Assembly (NCBI GenBank): GCA_022360315.1
Contig: JAKSDA010000633.1
Coordinates: 18,864 to 82,863, forward strand
Reading direction: 5' to 3'
DNA length: 64,000 nucleotides
DNA from: Pseudomonadota bacterium
GTDB lineage: Bacteria > Myxococcota_A > Polyangia > Haliangiales > Haliangiaceae
Shown here piece by piece: positions 27,635 through 36,991 of this stretch; within the stretch, counting starts at the first letter, position 1, and each line of letters starts with the position of its first letter. The notes beneath the pieces were generated by a model. It saw nothing but the letters and a program-made list of their open reading frames with translations. It had not been told where the DNA came from and did not search any database. The translations under genes and the position numbers were made by a program.

Positions 27635-28591
27635 ATGACCACCACGCGAACACCCTCGCTCAACACGCTCCTCGCTTTCGAGGCGGCCGCACGTCATGGC
27701 AGTTTTGTCAAAGCAGCGGCCGAGCTACATGTCACGGCCGCTGCGATCAGCCATCGCGTGAAGAGTTTAGAGGAGCAACTCGGCGTGGTGCTGTTCAGGC
27801 GAAAGGCCCGGGGCATCGAGCTCACCGAAGTCGGCCGGCGGTACCGCAACAGAATTGCCAGTGCCTTTCAGATCATCGAACGCGCAACGGCTGATCTCGA
27901 CCAAGTGGGTGTGGAGGGGCCACTCATCGTATCGACGCCTGAATCATTCGCCCAATTCTGGCTGATACCTCGCTTGCGTCGATTGGTCCATCGGTTTCCT
28001 GAACTCCAGCTCACCGTAGCAGGCGATAGCCGATTATCTGATTTACGCGACGATCAGACGGATATCGGGATTCGATACGGGATGGGCAGGTATCCTGGCC
28101 TATCATCGGAATACTTATTTGGCGACGCGGTGACGTTACTTGTGTCAGCAGAATCGATGAGCGACAAAACCGATACGCGCGCCGGGACAATGTTGCGGGA
28201 GAACATTCTGCTGGAAGACTACGGAACAGCCCCCAACGAGCCATGGATGACCTGGCAACCCTGGATCCGGGAAGCAGGGATGCAGAGTGAAGCCAGCCAT
28301 CGCAAGCTGCGCTTTCCGCACAGTGGTCTTGCTGTCCTTGCCTGCCGGGAATCTGCCGGAATTTGTATCGGGCGTATGTCTCTCGTGTACGATCTCGTGC
28401 GGCAGCGAGAGCTCCGAGCGCTCATGCCCTGGCGAAGCACCGAGTTTGCTTACCATCTGGTGACCCGTCCTCGAGACGCAGAGAACCCAAGAATACTGGC
28501 ATTCCGAACCTGGCTTATCGAAGAAATCGACACCTATGTCGGTGACGTGCATCGTGTTCTCGGTTTCGAGGTAAGCCGTCCCGGTGAGTGA
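27635..28591 (+). CDS. LysR-type transcriptional regulator, GcvA-like
   Basis: 318 residues. The N-terminal winged helix-turn-helix is clear (L-L-A-F-E-A-A-A-R-H-G-S-F-V-K-A-A-A-E-L-H-V-T-A-A-A-I-S-H arranged as in GcvA/AmpR relatives), followed by a linker helix and a periplasmic-binding-protein-like effector domain (P-L-I-V-S-T-P-E-S-F-A-Q-F-W-L-I-P-R-L). Divergent from the PhzF-family gene across about 230 bases, the classic arrangement for a LysR regulator and its target. Effector unknown. The ATG at 27635 is preferred over an upstream TTG. Confidence 0.92.
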   Translation: MTTTRTPSLNTLLAFEAAARHGSFVKAAAELHVTAAAISHRVKSLEEQLGVVLFRRKARGIELTEVGRRYRNRIASAFQIIERATADLDQVGVEGPLIVSTPESFAQFWLIPRLRRLVHRFPELQLTVAGDSRLSDLRDDQTDIGIRYGMGRYPGLSSEYLFGDAVTLLVSAESMSDKTDTRAGTMLRENILLEDYGTAPNEPWMTWQPWIREAGMQSEASHRKLRFPHSGLAVLACRESAGICIGRMSLVYDLVRQRELRALMPWRSTEFAYHLVTRPRDAENPRILAFRTWLIEEIDTYVGDVHRVLGFEVSRPGE

Positions 28592-28682
28592 GCCGGTCGC
28601 AATCCGATTTTTCATCCATTGATGAGACCTTGATTGTCCACCTGCTGCAGGATTCGGGTAAGGTCATACGCCGCGCCGTGCT

Positions 28683-29006
28683 GTGATTTTCGAGTGCGTC
28701 GGTTTGCCCGGGGTAATCCAGGCGGTCGTCGAGGGCGCTCCGGTCGGAGCCCGGATCGTGGTCGTCGGGGTCTGTATGGAACCGGACCAATTCGAGCCGA
28801 GTGTCGTCGTCGACAAGCAACTCGATTTCCACTTCGTACTTGCCTATACTCGCAATGAATTCGCCAACACCCTCCATCGGATCGCGGAGGGAGAGATCGT
28901 CGCCCAGCCGATTATCACCGGTCACGTGGGACTCGAAGGTGTAGCAGAGGCATTCGAAGAACTGGGTAATCCCGAGAAGCACGCGAAGATCCTCATTCAT
29001 CCCTGA
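28683..29006 (+). pseudogene. 3' remnant of a zinc-type alcohol dehydrogenase (MDR family)
   Basis: The 107 codons match only the C-terminal part of medium-chain dehydrogenases: V-I-F-E-C-V-G-L-P-G, G-A-R-I-V-V-V-G-V-C-M-E-P-D, a G-H-V-G-L-E-G-V-A-E-A-F segment and N-P-E-K-H-A-K-I-L at the end. The N-terminal catalytic zinc domain and the start of the nucleotide-binding fold are absent; an in-frame stop lies about 24 bases upstream and the preceding LysR gene ends 91 bases before. A truncated, probably inactive copy left by deletion. Confidence 0.8.
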
Positions 29007-29055
29007 GGAATCGAACGTGCATCTCGCGTGTGACAGGCTCGTTGGTTCATCATCG

Positions 29056-30669
29056 CTATTTCTCGCCAGATTCCATCCATTGATAAATTCGCGACTCAGT
29101 GTTCTTTCGGTTCGCAACGACCAAGTAATGCGCACCGTTGATCTCGAAATGTTCCCAGTCCGTTGCTTCACTCGTTGCAAGGGGCTGCGCCTCAACAAAT
29201 GCGGAGCCGTTCCAGCGAACGATCGCCGAGCTCCTGCTGTTTGCGGCGGCCAGATAATGCGCACCATGGAGCTCGAAGTGCTCCCAGTCGATTGCTGCAC
29301 TCGTTGCGATGGCCTGGACTTCGACAAACGCGGAGCCGTTCCAGCGAAATATCCGTGAGTCAATGTCCATGTTCGAGTCATCACCTTGGTTGGCCACAGC
29401 GAGATAATGCGTGTCGTCGATCTCGAAATGCTCCCAATCTCGAGCCCCATGAGTCGGAATCGACTGCACAGCAACAAAGTCCGAACCGTTCCATCGATAG
29501 ATCCACGAGTCGATGTTGTGGCTTGTCCCGTTGAACAGGTTGGCAACAGCGAGATAATGCTCGTTGTCGATCTCGAAATGCTCCCAGTCAAACGCTCCAT
29601 TGGTGGGGATCGCTTGCACCTGGATAAAAGCAGAACCATTCCATCGATACACGTGCGAATCGATAGTGTAGTCTGAGTCGTAGAGGTTAGCGACAATCAA
29701 ATAATGTTCGCTGTTGATCTCGAAGTGTTCCCAATCGGACGCCCCGCGAGTGGGGAGGACTTGCACCTGGACAAAGGTAGAACCATTCCATCGATAAAGC
29801 TGCGAGCCTGGATCGTTCTCGAAATTTGCGACAGCCAAATAGTACTCACCGTTGATCCTGAAAAACTCCCAGTCCACGGCGGCCCGTGTTTGCATGGTTT
29901 GTGTTTCCACAAACCGGACGCCATTCCATCGATATATGTTCGAGTTGCCTTGTTGGTTGGCAACGGCTAGATAATGCTCTCCAGTGATTTCGAAATGCTC
30001 CCAATCCCAGGCTTCAGCTGATGATATTGCCTGAACCTCGGAAAATTGTGCGGAACGAGTAAGGCTGAGTTCATAGCGACGGTCCAGACCAGCTGGATGA
30101 ACCAACGTGACGGCAATTCGATTTGCGCCCAAACCGAGTGCAATCGAGCCACTCTCCTCGGCACTCACGAGCTCGATATCATCACCACGCGGGAGCATCG
30201 CCGAGATCGTCGTTTCGCGATAGGCAGTCGTCACTGTCATCGTTGTACTCTCCTGAGCCACAAAAACCACAGGGTTGTAGGTCGTCATGTCAGGGGAAAA
30301 ATCCGGCAGATCGGCGACCGACAACCAGAGACTGGCTAATTGCACAACGCCTTCGCAGGTGAGAACGACCCTCGGAATGGCACCGTGAATAGTACCTGTA
30401 TTGTCAGTCAACACGCATGAAGGATTTTCGAGCATCGAAACCTCATACGCATCGCCATTCTCCAGCTTCATCTCAAAACCAAATTCTCCATTCTGCGTCA
30501 CGTGGAGAACCTCCCGTTTCTGTCCAGAACGAAGCTCTAGACTCACCGGGGCCACTATCCCCTGAACCGCTGCTAGGACAACCGGATCGAGAGATATACG
30601 AAAGTCAGCACAATTGACGAATAAGAATAAGAGTACCGAAGGGCAAATATATTCAGTCTTTCTGTCCAT
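29056..30669 (-). CDS. Lipoprotein with cadherin-like sandwich and seven EAR/EPTP-type beta-propeller repeats
   Basis: 537 residues. An N-terminal lipoprotein signal (S-V-L-L-F-L-F-V-N-C) is followed by a beta-rich domain and a cadherin-like beta-sandwich segment (L-W-L-S-V-A-D-L-P, A-N-R-I-A-V-T-L). From about residue 211 to the end there are seven repeats of 43-50 residues with consensus D-W-E-H-F-E-I, H-Y-L-A-V-A-N and Y-R-W-N-G-S-A-F. That is the pattern of EAR/EPTP repeats, where seven copies make one propeller. Probably a surface or periplasmic binding protein; ligand unknown. Start at 30669 was chosen for its GGAAA site and signal peptide; an ATG at 30696 exists. Codon use is AT-richer than in flanking core genes, suggesting transfer. 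Confidence 0.85.
   Translation of the reverse strand: MDRKTEYICPSVLLFLFVNCADFRISLDPVVLAAVQGIVAPVSLELRSGQKREVLHVTQNGEFGFEMKLENGDAYEVSMLENPSCVLTDNTGTIHGAIPRVVLTCEGVVQLASLWLSVADLPDFSPDMTTYNPVVFVAQESTTMTVTTAYRETTISAMLPRGDDIELVSAEESGSIALGLGANRIAVTLVHPAGLDRRYELSLTRSAQFSEVQAISSAEAWDWEHFEITGEHYLAVANQQGNSNIYRWNGVRFVETQTMQTRAAVDWEFFRINGEYYLAVANFENDPGSQLYRWNGSTFVQVQVLPTRGASDWEHFEINSEHYLIVANLYDSDYTIDSHVYRWNGSAFIQVQAIPTNGAFDWEHFEIDNEHYLAVANLFNGTSHNIDSWIYRWNGSDFVAVQSIPTHGARDWEHFEIDDTHYLAVANQGDDSNMDIDSRIFRWNGSAFVEVQAIATSAAIDWEHFELHGAHYLAAANSRSSAIVRWNGSAFVEAQPLATSEATDWEHFEINGAHYLVVANRKNTESRIYQWMESGEK
29060..30040 (-). repeat. Seven internal coding repeats of 130-150 bases
   Basis: The DNA encoding the propeller blades is itself repetitive, most clearly around the codons for D-W-E-H-F-E-I and R-W-N-G-S. 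Copies two to five are most alike, copies six and seven are shorter. The pattern suggests growth by duplication within the gene. Confidence 0.85.
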
Positions 30670-30696
30670 ACGATTTCCAATCGGCCTCAATGACAT

Positions 30697-31221
30697 ACGA
30701 GCTCAAGTCTGCCGATACTCATGCTCCCTCGGGCACGCCTTGCTCTGAGCATTCAGACAGAATCGACGCAGTCAAGGAGTGGGATCATCAGATGCCCGAT
30801 TCGCTCGAAGCTCGACTTCAACCACTCGTCAGTCGAATTGGTTCAGAGCACTGTCTCCTGCCAGAAACGAGCTTGATGATGCAGGTACTACCAGCATTGT
30901 CCGAAAGGTACACGAACGTGAGCAACCGTCAAGAGCCTGGAAACACGGGCCCTGTCTTTGTGACCGGGAAAACGGTCAGAACGCTTCAAAATTGCCGGGT
31001 TACCGATACGAAGGAACGGGCTAGCCGCGCTCGTGGGGTTTGCATCTAGTGGGACTCACGCGAAGAGCGGCGAAAGAAGTGGCTCGCCCGGTGTCAAAAA
31101 CACAGCGATACATCCGCTGCCCATGGTGACGATGAGTATATTGACACGGTCTGGGTGGCTAACCCGCGGTCGGCTGAGCAAGCAACAAACCAGTCTCGTG
31201 GGGACACCGAGTGTGAAACGG
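30697..31221. other. Intergenic region without recognisable gene
   Basis: About 520 bases between two minus-strand lipoprotein genes. Several open frames of 80-120 codons cross it on the plus strand, all without domains or good ribosome sites. It may hold the promoter of the propeller gene, but no clear -35/-10 pair was seen. Confidence 0.5.
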
Positions 31222-31848
31222 TCAATCCAGGCAATGCCCGGGTTCCGACTGGTTTCGTGCCACGCAAAGGTCCATTGCTTCGTAATTGCAGGAATCTGTC
31301 GCTTCCACCCGTACCCGCACGACCGTATTCGGAGCCGTCAATTGAACGTAGCTGTAGCCCACACTACTTGACGGTGGATACATCGTTTTGCCGGACAGTT
31401 CGGTGAAGTCATAGGCCACTCCGCCCATATGGTTCTCGGGAGTTGCAAAACAATCGATGGTTCGCGGGAACCCCTGAGAGTCGGATCCCGATGCGTCATA
31501 ACAATCTAAATCGACCTTGAATGGAGGACACTCGATCACCTCGGAACCGCATGCAACATAGCCAACCTGGCCGGAACAATCGCGATCACGCGCTTCACAC
31601 CACCCCGACCCGGTGCACACTACCGTCGTTCCTGCCCCGCACCTGGCCGCACAATGGACCTTTGAGACATTCTCTTCCGTCTCCTTTTCGTGGCCTACCT
31701 GCCCGGTTGGCTCACCTGGGTCTGGCTCGGATAAACACCCTGTTAGCGGGCCCATACTGACCACCGCAGCCATGGCAATGCCCAGCACCAGGCGTGCCGT
31801 TCCGCGGTGACCCACCGATACCAATGAACGAATACCAATAACCTTCAT
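31222..31848 (-). CDS. Cysteine-rich secreted lipoprotein, unknown function
   Basis: 208 residues with a perfect AGGAGGT site before the ATG at 31848. The signal peptide ends at M-G-P-L-T-G-C, a plausible lipobox. The mature part has more than ten cysteines, first in a compact cluster (H-C-A-A-R-C-G, V-V-C-T, W-C-E, D-C-S, A-C-G), then a looser beta-rich region. It should be oxidised and disulfide-bonded outside the cytoplasm. I do not recognise a family. It is divergent from the neighbouring orphan lipoprotein gene at 32234. Confidence 0.75.
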   Translation of the reverse strand: MKVIGIRSLVSVGHRGTARLVLGIAMAAVVSMGPLTGCLSEPDPGEPTGQVGHEKETEENVSKVHCAARCGAGTTVVCTGSGWCEARDRDCSGQVGYVACGSEVIECPPFKVDLDCYDASGSDSQGFPRTIDCFATPENHMGGVAYDFTELSGKTMYPPSSSVGYSYVQLTAPNTVVRVRVEATDSCNYEAMDLCVARNQSEPGHCLD

Positions 31849-32233
31849 GACATACCTCCTATTCTTCCCCGTATGCAGCCCTCCCTCACGGCTGCGACAC
31901 CGGGGAAGCTCTCTTGTGGTTCATGATACGGGCAATCACTTCTCAAACCAAGAAAAAAATGCTGCTTGGCTCACTAATTTTTCGCCCATGTGTACCGGCT
32001 GGTGCCATCTCCACCTGCAGCTCACGCAATGGCAGAGCACAACACGTATGCCCCGCACCAGGCTCTATCGGCACGATGTGTGACCTGGAGATCGAAGAAC
32101 AATGTGCCAGGCAACAAAACGCAGCCGGCCGACAACGGACATGTTCGGTCCACTGAGAGGCCTGAGAAACGTCGAATCATCGCGTATGGCATCACAAAAC
32201 CCACAACCCGCTTTACAGAGAGAATTATTACAA
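31849..32233. other. Divergent upstream region of two lipoprotein genes
   Basis: About 385 bases, AT-richer than the genome, containing the ribosome sites of both flanking genes at its ends. No repeat or RNA gene stands out. It probably contains both promoters, but I cannot place them. Confidence 0.45.
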
Positions 32234-33121
32234 ATGAGCCATAAAAGGCGAATAATCAACAAATCAGTTTGGCTTTGTTTGGCCTTCAGTCCTGTGTTGT
32301 TCTCCTGCGCTGAAGATGCAACAGAATTCGATTTCCTCGATAGCGAGTCTATGTCGGATGATTGGGTTTCCGTGGCGGAAACCCTTACCACAACGTCAGA
32401 GGGCGAGCGAAGCCGCTGTAAATCGCTCATGCAGCCACGCCTTATATATTCGGACGACGTCAATAACATATATACGTTCTATGATCTGAACAGAGACGTA
32501 CTGTTCAGTAATGCTATCGTCGAGTCGCCAGCGTATGACGAGTACATCGCCTGGCTTGACGAAAAGAACATGGAGGCCGACGTCGACGTATTCGATCAAA
32601 GAGCGGTCCTGATCCGTCAGCGCGATGTCTTTGTCAAATACCTCGGTGAAGAACATGCTTATAACTTCGATTTAATTCTCGATGGGCGGGCCGGGATCTT
32701 GTCACCGATGAATTGCTTGCAGTCGATTATTTTCGACATACAGAATCGCGAACACCCGCTGTCGGAGGCACCATCAGAGGGCTTGGGCGCCATATTGCGT
32801 CGAAAGTTCGCTGATTTTTATGTTTTCAAAATCTATGCGCAAACCGAAGGTGACTACATTCCGTCGACGGAAAAGCTGCGCGAGTTCGTCGCCAAGGACG
32901 TGGCCGCCGGCTGGGAGTGGTTCGTTCATATGCACAACCACCCCTTCATGTTTGATGGACCATTCGATATTGCGGGGACAGTGATCCCGAGCAGCCCTGA
33001 TCTGGCGGCTTATGAGTCTCATCGCAACCAATTCGGCCTGAAAGTAGGTTGGATCACAAACGGGCTCGACTCCCTGCATCTGGACACAGAGGAAGTCGAT
33101 CTGTTTCGTCAGGATTTCTAA
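32234..33121 (+). CDS. Lipoprotein with JAMM/JAB-like metal-site motif, unknown function
   Basis: 295 residues. The ATG at 32234 follows AGAGAGAA, and the N-terminus (K-S-V-W-L-C-L-A-F-S-P-V-L-F-S-C) is a lipoprotein signal. The C-terminal part has H-M-H-N-H-P at residues 232-237 and S-S-P-D at 253-256. That resembles the HxHP...SxxD zinc-binding core of JAMM/JAB1 metallopeptidases, but the spacing between halves is longer than usual and the required upstream Glu cannot be assigned. The family as a whole is not recognised. If a true JAMM fold, a lipid-anchored extracytoplasmic one would be unusual. Confidence 0.7.
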   Translation: MSHKRRIINKSVWLCLAFSPVLFSCAEDATEFDFLDSESMSDDWVSVAETLTTTSEGERSRCKSLMQPRLIYSDDVNNIYTFYDLNRDVLFSNAIVESPAYDEYIAWLDEKNMEADVDVFDQRAVLIRQRDVFVKYLGEEHAYNFDLILDGRAGILSPMNCLQSIIFDIQNREHPLSEAPSEGLGAILRRKFADFYVFKIYAQTEGDYIPSTEKLREFVAKDVAAGWEWFVHMHNHPFMFDGPFDIAGTVIPSSPDLAAYESHRNQFGLKVGWITNGLDSLHLDTEEVDLFRQDF

Positions 33122-33359
33122 TCGACTCGAGTTGGTGACCGACCGGTGGCCGTTCGATCGCCGCTACCTCGAGGCACCTCGTGCGCAGCCCACACCCCGT
33201 CTCCCGCGCTGCGTTGGCACAGAGCGGGCCGATTGTGGCGTCGCGAGGGACGCCACAGCGACGCTATCGTGCGATTGGGTCCTTTCAGGTTACCACCGAA
33301 CGAAAATCGGTTGCCCGTCTCTGCTGTAGAGCACGCCGCAGGACATGGCGCGGGCCGGG

Positions 33360-34949
33360 TTACTCGCCCGGGCTTTCGGTATCTGGCGCGGATTCGGCCG
33401 ATTCAGTGGATTCGGACGCAACGCGGACTTTGCTGGCCACGCCGCCGACCTTGGTCGGCAAGAGATGCTCGAGACCGTGCTTGCGCATGCGGTAATACAG
33501 GGTGGAACGGTTGATGCCGAGCATGCGCGCTGCGCCAGCTATGTTGCTGTTGCACTTTTCGACCGCTGCGATGATCTCGCGCTTTTCGCGGCCGAGCAGC
33601 CGCTCAGCCAGGGGTTTGGACTCGTCCTCTACCGCCTGGCTCACCCCACCACCCGGGACCTGCGCGGATGACAGACCGCCGCCGGCCTCGGTCGCAATGG
33701 CCGGTATGGGTCCAGTGGTGGTCTGGCCGCGGCGGCCAAAATCGAGGTGCCGGGCGTCGATGGGGTCGCCTCGGGCCAAAATCATGGCCCGCTCAATGAT
33801 GTTTTCCAGCTCGCGCACATTGCCCGGCCAGGAATAAGACGCCAGCTTGGCCAACGCCGCTTCGGCGTACCCGGGGCCGCTCATGCCCATGCCCACATTG
33901 CGCGAAAATTTGGCGACAAAATGCGATACCAGTGGGCGCAGATCTTCGAGCCGCTCGCGCAGTGGCGGCAAATTGATGGGAAAGACGTTGAGCCGATAAT
34001 AGAGGTCCTCGCGAAAGGTTCCCTCTTCGATCATGGCCTCGAGATCCCGGTTGGTGGCCGATATGACACGGACATCGACCTTGATGGTCGCAGCGCCACC
34101 GACCCGCTCGAACTCGCGCTCCTGCAGGGCGCGCAAGAGCTTGATCTGCACCGCCATGGGCAGATCGCCGCATTCGTCGAGAAATAGCGTACCGCCGTCA
34201 GCCAGCTCGAAACGGCCCGATCGCTGGTTAAGAGCACCGGTAAAGGCACCTTTCTCGTGACCGAAAAGCTCGGATTCGAGCACACCAGGAGCCAGAGCTG
34301 CGCAATTGACCCGGACAAATGGCTTGGACTCGCGCGGCGAGTTGATGTGGATGGCATGGGCGACCAGCTCCTTGCCGGTTCCGGTCTCGCCGCGCAAAAG
34401 TACCGTGGAGTTGGTCGACGCCACCTGCTCCACTTTGGCCAAAACCTCGCGCAGCGCCGGGCTGGCGCCAATGATGTTGCCAAAGTCAAACGCACCGTGG
34501 ATCTCGCGGTCGAGATAACCGGTGTATTGCTCGAGCTGAGCCATCAGACGCAGATTCTCGCGCTGCAGTGCAAATCGCTCGAGGGCCTGGGTGATGATTC
34601 CGCGCACCTCCTTGGCATCCCACGGCTTGGTAATGTACCGGTAGATCTCACCCCGGTTGATGGCATCGACCAATACCTCGACGTCGGTATACGCGGTGAG
34701 AATGACCCGAATCGCCTCGGGACGGATCTGCGCCGCCTCGTGCAACATCTCGAGACCGGTCATGCGCGGCATGCGCTGGTCGGTGATGATCACCGCCACG
34801 TCGTTTTCCCGCAGCAGTTCGAGCGCTTCCTCGCCGCTCTCCGCCGACAAGATGTGAAAGGTGCGCTTGAAGTTGAAACGAAAGGCGTCAAGATTGTCGC
34901 GCTCGTCGTCCACGACGAGTATCGGGTGTTTCTTGAGGTCTGCGGTCAT
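33360..34949 (-). CDS. NtrC-family sigma-54-dependent response regulator
   Basis: 529 residues in three domains. Receiver: D14-D15 pocket, phospho-Asp57 in I-I-T-D-Q-R-M-P. AAA+ sigma-54 activator: Walker A G-E-T-G-T-G-K-E near residue 186, the sigma-54-contacting loop G-A-F-T-G-A near 235, Walker B G-T-L-F-L-D-E. Fis-type helix-turn-helix: I-A-G-A-A-R-M-L-G-I-N-R-S-T-L-Y. The receiver and its following T-K-P-W resemble the HydG/AtoC-like group of myxobacteria. No histidine kinase gene is adjacent, so it is an orphan regulator in this window. About 25 disordered residues trail the HTH. Confidence 0.96.
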   Translation of the reverse strand: MTADLKKHPILVVDDERDNLDAFRFNFKRTFHILSAESGEEALELLRENDVAVIITDQRMPRMTGLEMLHEAAQIRPEAIRVILTAYTDVEVLVDAINRGEIYRYITKPWDAKEVRGIITQALERFALQRENLRLMAQLEQYTGYLDREIHGAFDFGNIIGASPALREVLAKVEQVASTNSTVLLRGETGTGKELVAHAIHINSPRESKPFVRVNCAALAPGVLESELFGHEKGAFTGALNQRSGRFELADGGTLFLDECGDLPMAVQIKLLRALQEREFERVGGAATIKVDVRVISATNRDLEAMIEEGTFREDLYYRLNVFPINLPPLRERLEDLRPLVSHFVAKFSRNVGMGMSGPGYAEAALAKLASYSWPGNVRELENIIERAMILARGDPIDARHLDFGRRGQTTTGPIPAIATEAGGGLSSAQVPGGGVSQAVEDESKPLAERLLGREKREIIAAVEKCNSNIAGAARMLGINRSTLYYRMRKHGLEHLLPTKVGGVASKVRVASESTESAESAPDTESPGE

Positions 34950-35049
34950 GAGGTCGAGCTGGTCCGGACGCCTCGGCGGCCGGATTGTCTGATCATCTGC
35001 GCGGTCGAGAACCCAGGGCGGGCACGAAATTCGACTTCAAGGAAGTATC

Positions 35050-36924
35050 ATGACCGGCAAAGGCAGTACACTGCCACCTGTGGCGGCTATTTTTGTGTTC
35101 CTGACCGCCTTTGTATCGTACGCGTGGACGGCATCGCCAGACATGGGCTGGCTGGATTCGCCCGAATTCGTGGCGGCATCGGCGTCCCTCGGAGTCCCAC
35201 ACTCGCCGGGTCACCCCCTGCCTGTCCTGCTGGGCAAACTGAGCGCTCTGGTGCCGGTCGGCGATATCGCATTTCGGGTCAATCTGATGTCGGCTGTGGC
35301 CGCAGCCCTGGCAGGCGCAGTTCTGTACACCGCCGCGCGTCGACTGCTCGGCCTGGCAGCTCCGGATCTGCCGTTGCGCTGGCGGCACATCGCAGGAGGC
35401 GGAATCGCCCTCGCCTTTGCCCTCTCGGGCGCCGCATGGGGGCAAGCGGTACGCGCCGAAGTTTATGCATTGCAAGCGCTTCTGTTCGCAATCGTGGCCC
35501 ACGCCGGGATCGCCCTCGCCGCCCGGGACGGCCGGGACAGCACCCGCCTTTTTCTGCTCGGCTGCCTGGTCGCCGGTCTGGCCCTGGCAACCCATCACCT
35601 CATCGCCTTCACGTTCTTGTTGCCAGCGCTGATCTGTGTGCTGGCCCGCCGGCCGAGTGGTCGGCTGTGGAGCACAGGTGTGGTGCTGGCACTGCTCGGC
35701 CTCGCCGCCTTTCTGTACCTGCCCGTGCGGTCGGCCCAATCCCCCGTGGTCAACTGGGGAGCTCCCCATACCGCCGAACGATTGGCGTGGACCGTCAGCG
35801 CCCGCGCCTTCCACAAGGCCACCCGGGTAGAGCACGTGTCCAGCCCCGCCGAGGACGCCGCTCAAATCGCGGCCACAGTGGGCGAAGAGGTCACCTGGCT
35901 GATGGCAATGCTCGCCCTTTTCGGGCTCTATGTCGGCTCGAGACAAAGGCGCATGCGAGTGGCAACTGGATTTTTAGCCGGCGTAGTCGCGGCCGGGGTC
36001 GGAATCCGGGTGCTGGTCGGCTTCGATCCTGAAACCCCCGACCATCAAGCGTATTTGCTGCCCGCGCTGGGTGCGGTGGTGCTCCTGGGCGGAGCTGGAC
36101 TGGCCGCGCTCACCTCCGCTCTGGCGTCCCTGGGAAAGGACAAGAGCAGGCGCCACTGGCCGGCCCCTGTTGCAGCATGTTTGCTCTTGTCTCTCATTCC
36201 CTACCAAATGGTCCGCCACGGCGACTCGGTACAAACCGCACATGCCGCCGACCGGCTGGCCGATTGGGAACTGGTCCGCCTGCCGCCGCGCACGCTCCTC
36301 TTGATTTCGTATTTCCAGACCAGTTTTCGACTGATGGCCAAAACCGCCGTCGAACAAGCACGACCCGATGTGGCCATACTCGACCGGAGCTTTCTGACCT
36401 ATCCCGGCGCAGCAGCCGAGGCGCGCCAGAGATACCCAGACCTGGCCGCGCTCATCGACGCTCCCGTGGCCGCCGGAAAACCCACGCCAGTACGCCAGCT
36501 GGCCAACCTGGCCCGCTCCCGCCCGGTCTTCGTACAACTGCATATCAATCTGGAAGAGTCGGTGGACCGCTGGCTCCTTCCCCAGGGCCCATACGCCCGG
36601 TTCGTCTCTCCCCCGGCCAGCCCCGCGATGCGATCGCGCGCCGAAGCATTCGATACCGATGACCGCCTCCGCCTGGTCCGTTATCTGAGCCGGACTATGA
36701 GCGAGATCACGCCAGACAAGCTCGCCCAGGGCCGCGCTGCACCCGGTGATGTGATGGGCGTGCGCGACGCTCTACTCTGGCACGACTTCGTGCGGTTACG
36801 CTTTTACTGCCACCTGGAGCGCAGGCCTGCCGCACAGAATGTTCTGGACAATGCCTGGAGGCTGGCATCCGGTGATGTCACTCTGAAGAACCTGGCCACA
36901 ACCTGCGGACTGTCCCCTCCATGA
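35050..36924 (+). CDS. DUF2723 multi-pass membrane protein (glycosyltransferase-like)
   Basis: 624 residues. The first loop holds the DUF2723 signature: D-S-P-E-F-V-A-A-S-A-S-L-G-V, H-S-P-G-H-P-L-P and F-R-V-N-L-M-S-A-V. About ten membrane helices fill the first two thirds; a soluble C-terminal domain follows. The family resembles lipid-linked-sugar-dependent protein O-mannosyltransferases, with the acidic residue in the first loop as the candidate catalytic group. Donor and acceptor are unknown. The ATG has an AAGGAAG site and lies 100 bases from the divergent NtrC-type gene. Confidence 0.88.
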   Translation: MTGKGSTLPPVAAIFVFLTAFVSYAWTASPDMGWLDSPEFVAASASLGVPHSPGHPLPVLLGKLSALVPVGDIAFRVNLMSAVAAALAGAVLYTAARRLLGLAAPDLPLRWRHIAGGGIALAFALSGAAWGQAVRAEVYALQALLFAIVAHAGIALAARDGRDSTRLFLLGCLVAGLALATHHLIAFTFLLPALICVLARRPSGRLWSTGVVLALLGLAAFLYLPVRSAQSPVVNWGAPHTAERLAWTVSARAFHKATRVEHVSSPAEDAAQIAATVGEEVTWLMAMLALFGLYVGSRQRRMRVATGFLAGVVAAGVGIRVLVGFDPETPDHQAYLLPALGAVVLLGGAGLAALTSALASLGKDKSRRHWPAPVAACLLLSLIPYQMVRHGDSVQTAHAADRLADWELVRLPPRTLLLISYFQTSFRLMAKTAVEQARPDVAILDRSFLTYPGAAAEARQRYPDLAALIDAPVAAGKPTPVRQLANLARSRPVFVQLHINLEESVDRWLLPQGPYARFVSPPASPAMRSRAEAFDTDDRLRLVRYLSRTMSEITPDKLAQGRAAPGDVMGVRDALLWHDFVRLRFYCHLERRPAAQNVLDNAWRLASGDVTLKNLATTCGLSPP

Positions 36925-36991
36925 ATTGTCCGCCCGGCCGCCTGTCGCAATGACATTGATTCACCCCCATAGAACAAGGTACGTGCCCACA

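Noticed and set aside
28515..29696. Long minus-strand frame of 393 codons overlapping the propeller gene
   Set aside because: It is a shadow frame of the repeated propeller DNA: the repeats keep it open, and its translation is Ser/Thr/Arg-rich nonsense without a domain.
30690..31049. Plus-strand frame of 119 codons between lipoprotein genes
   Set aside because: No ribosome site, no domain, mixed codon use; starts inside the opposite gene's leader.
34257..36032. Plus-strand frame of 591 codons across the NtrC and DUF2723 genes
   Set aside because: Runs antisense through one real gene and out of frame through another; no domain.
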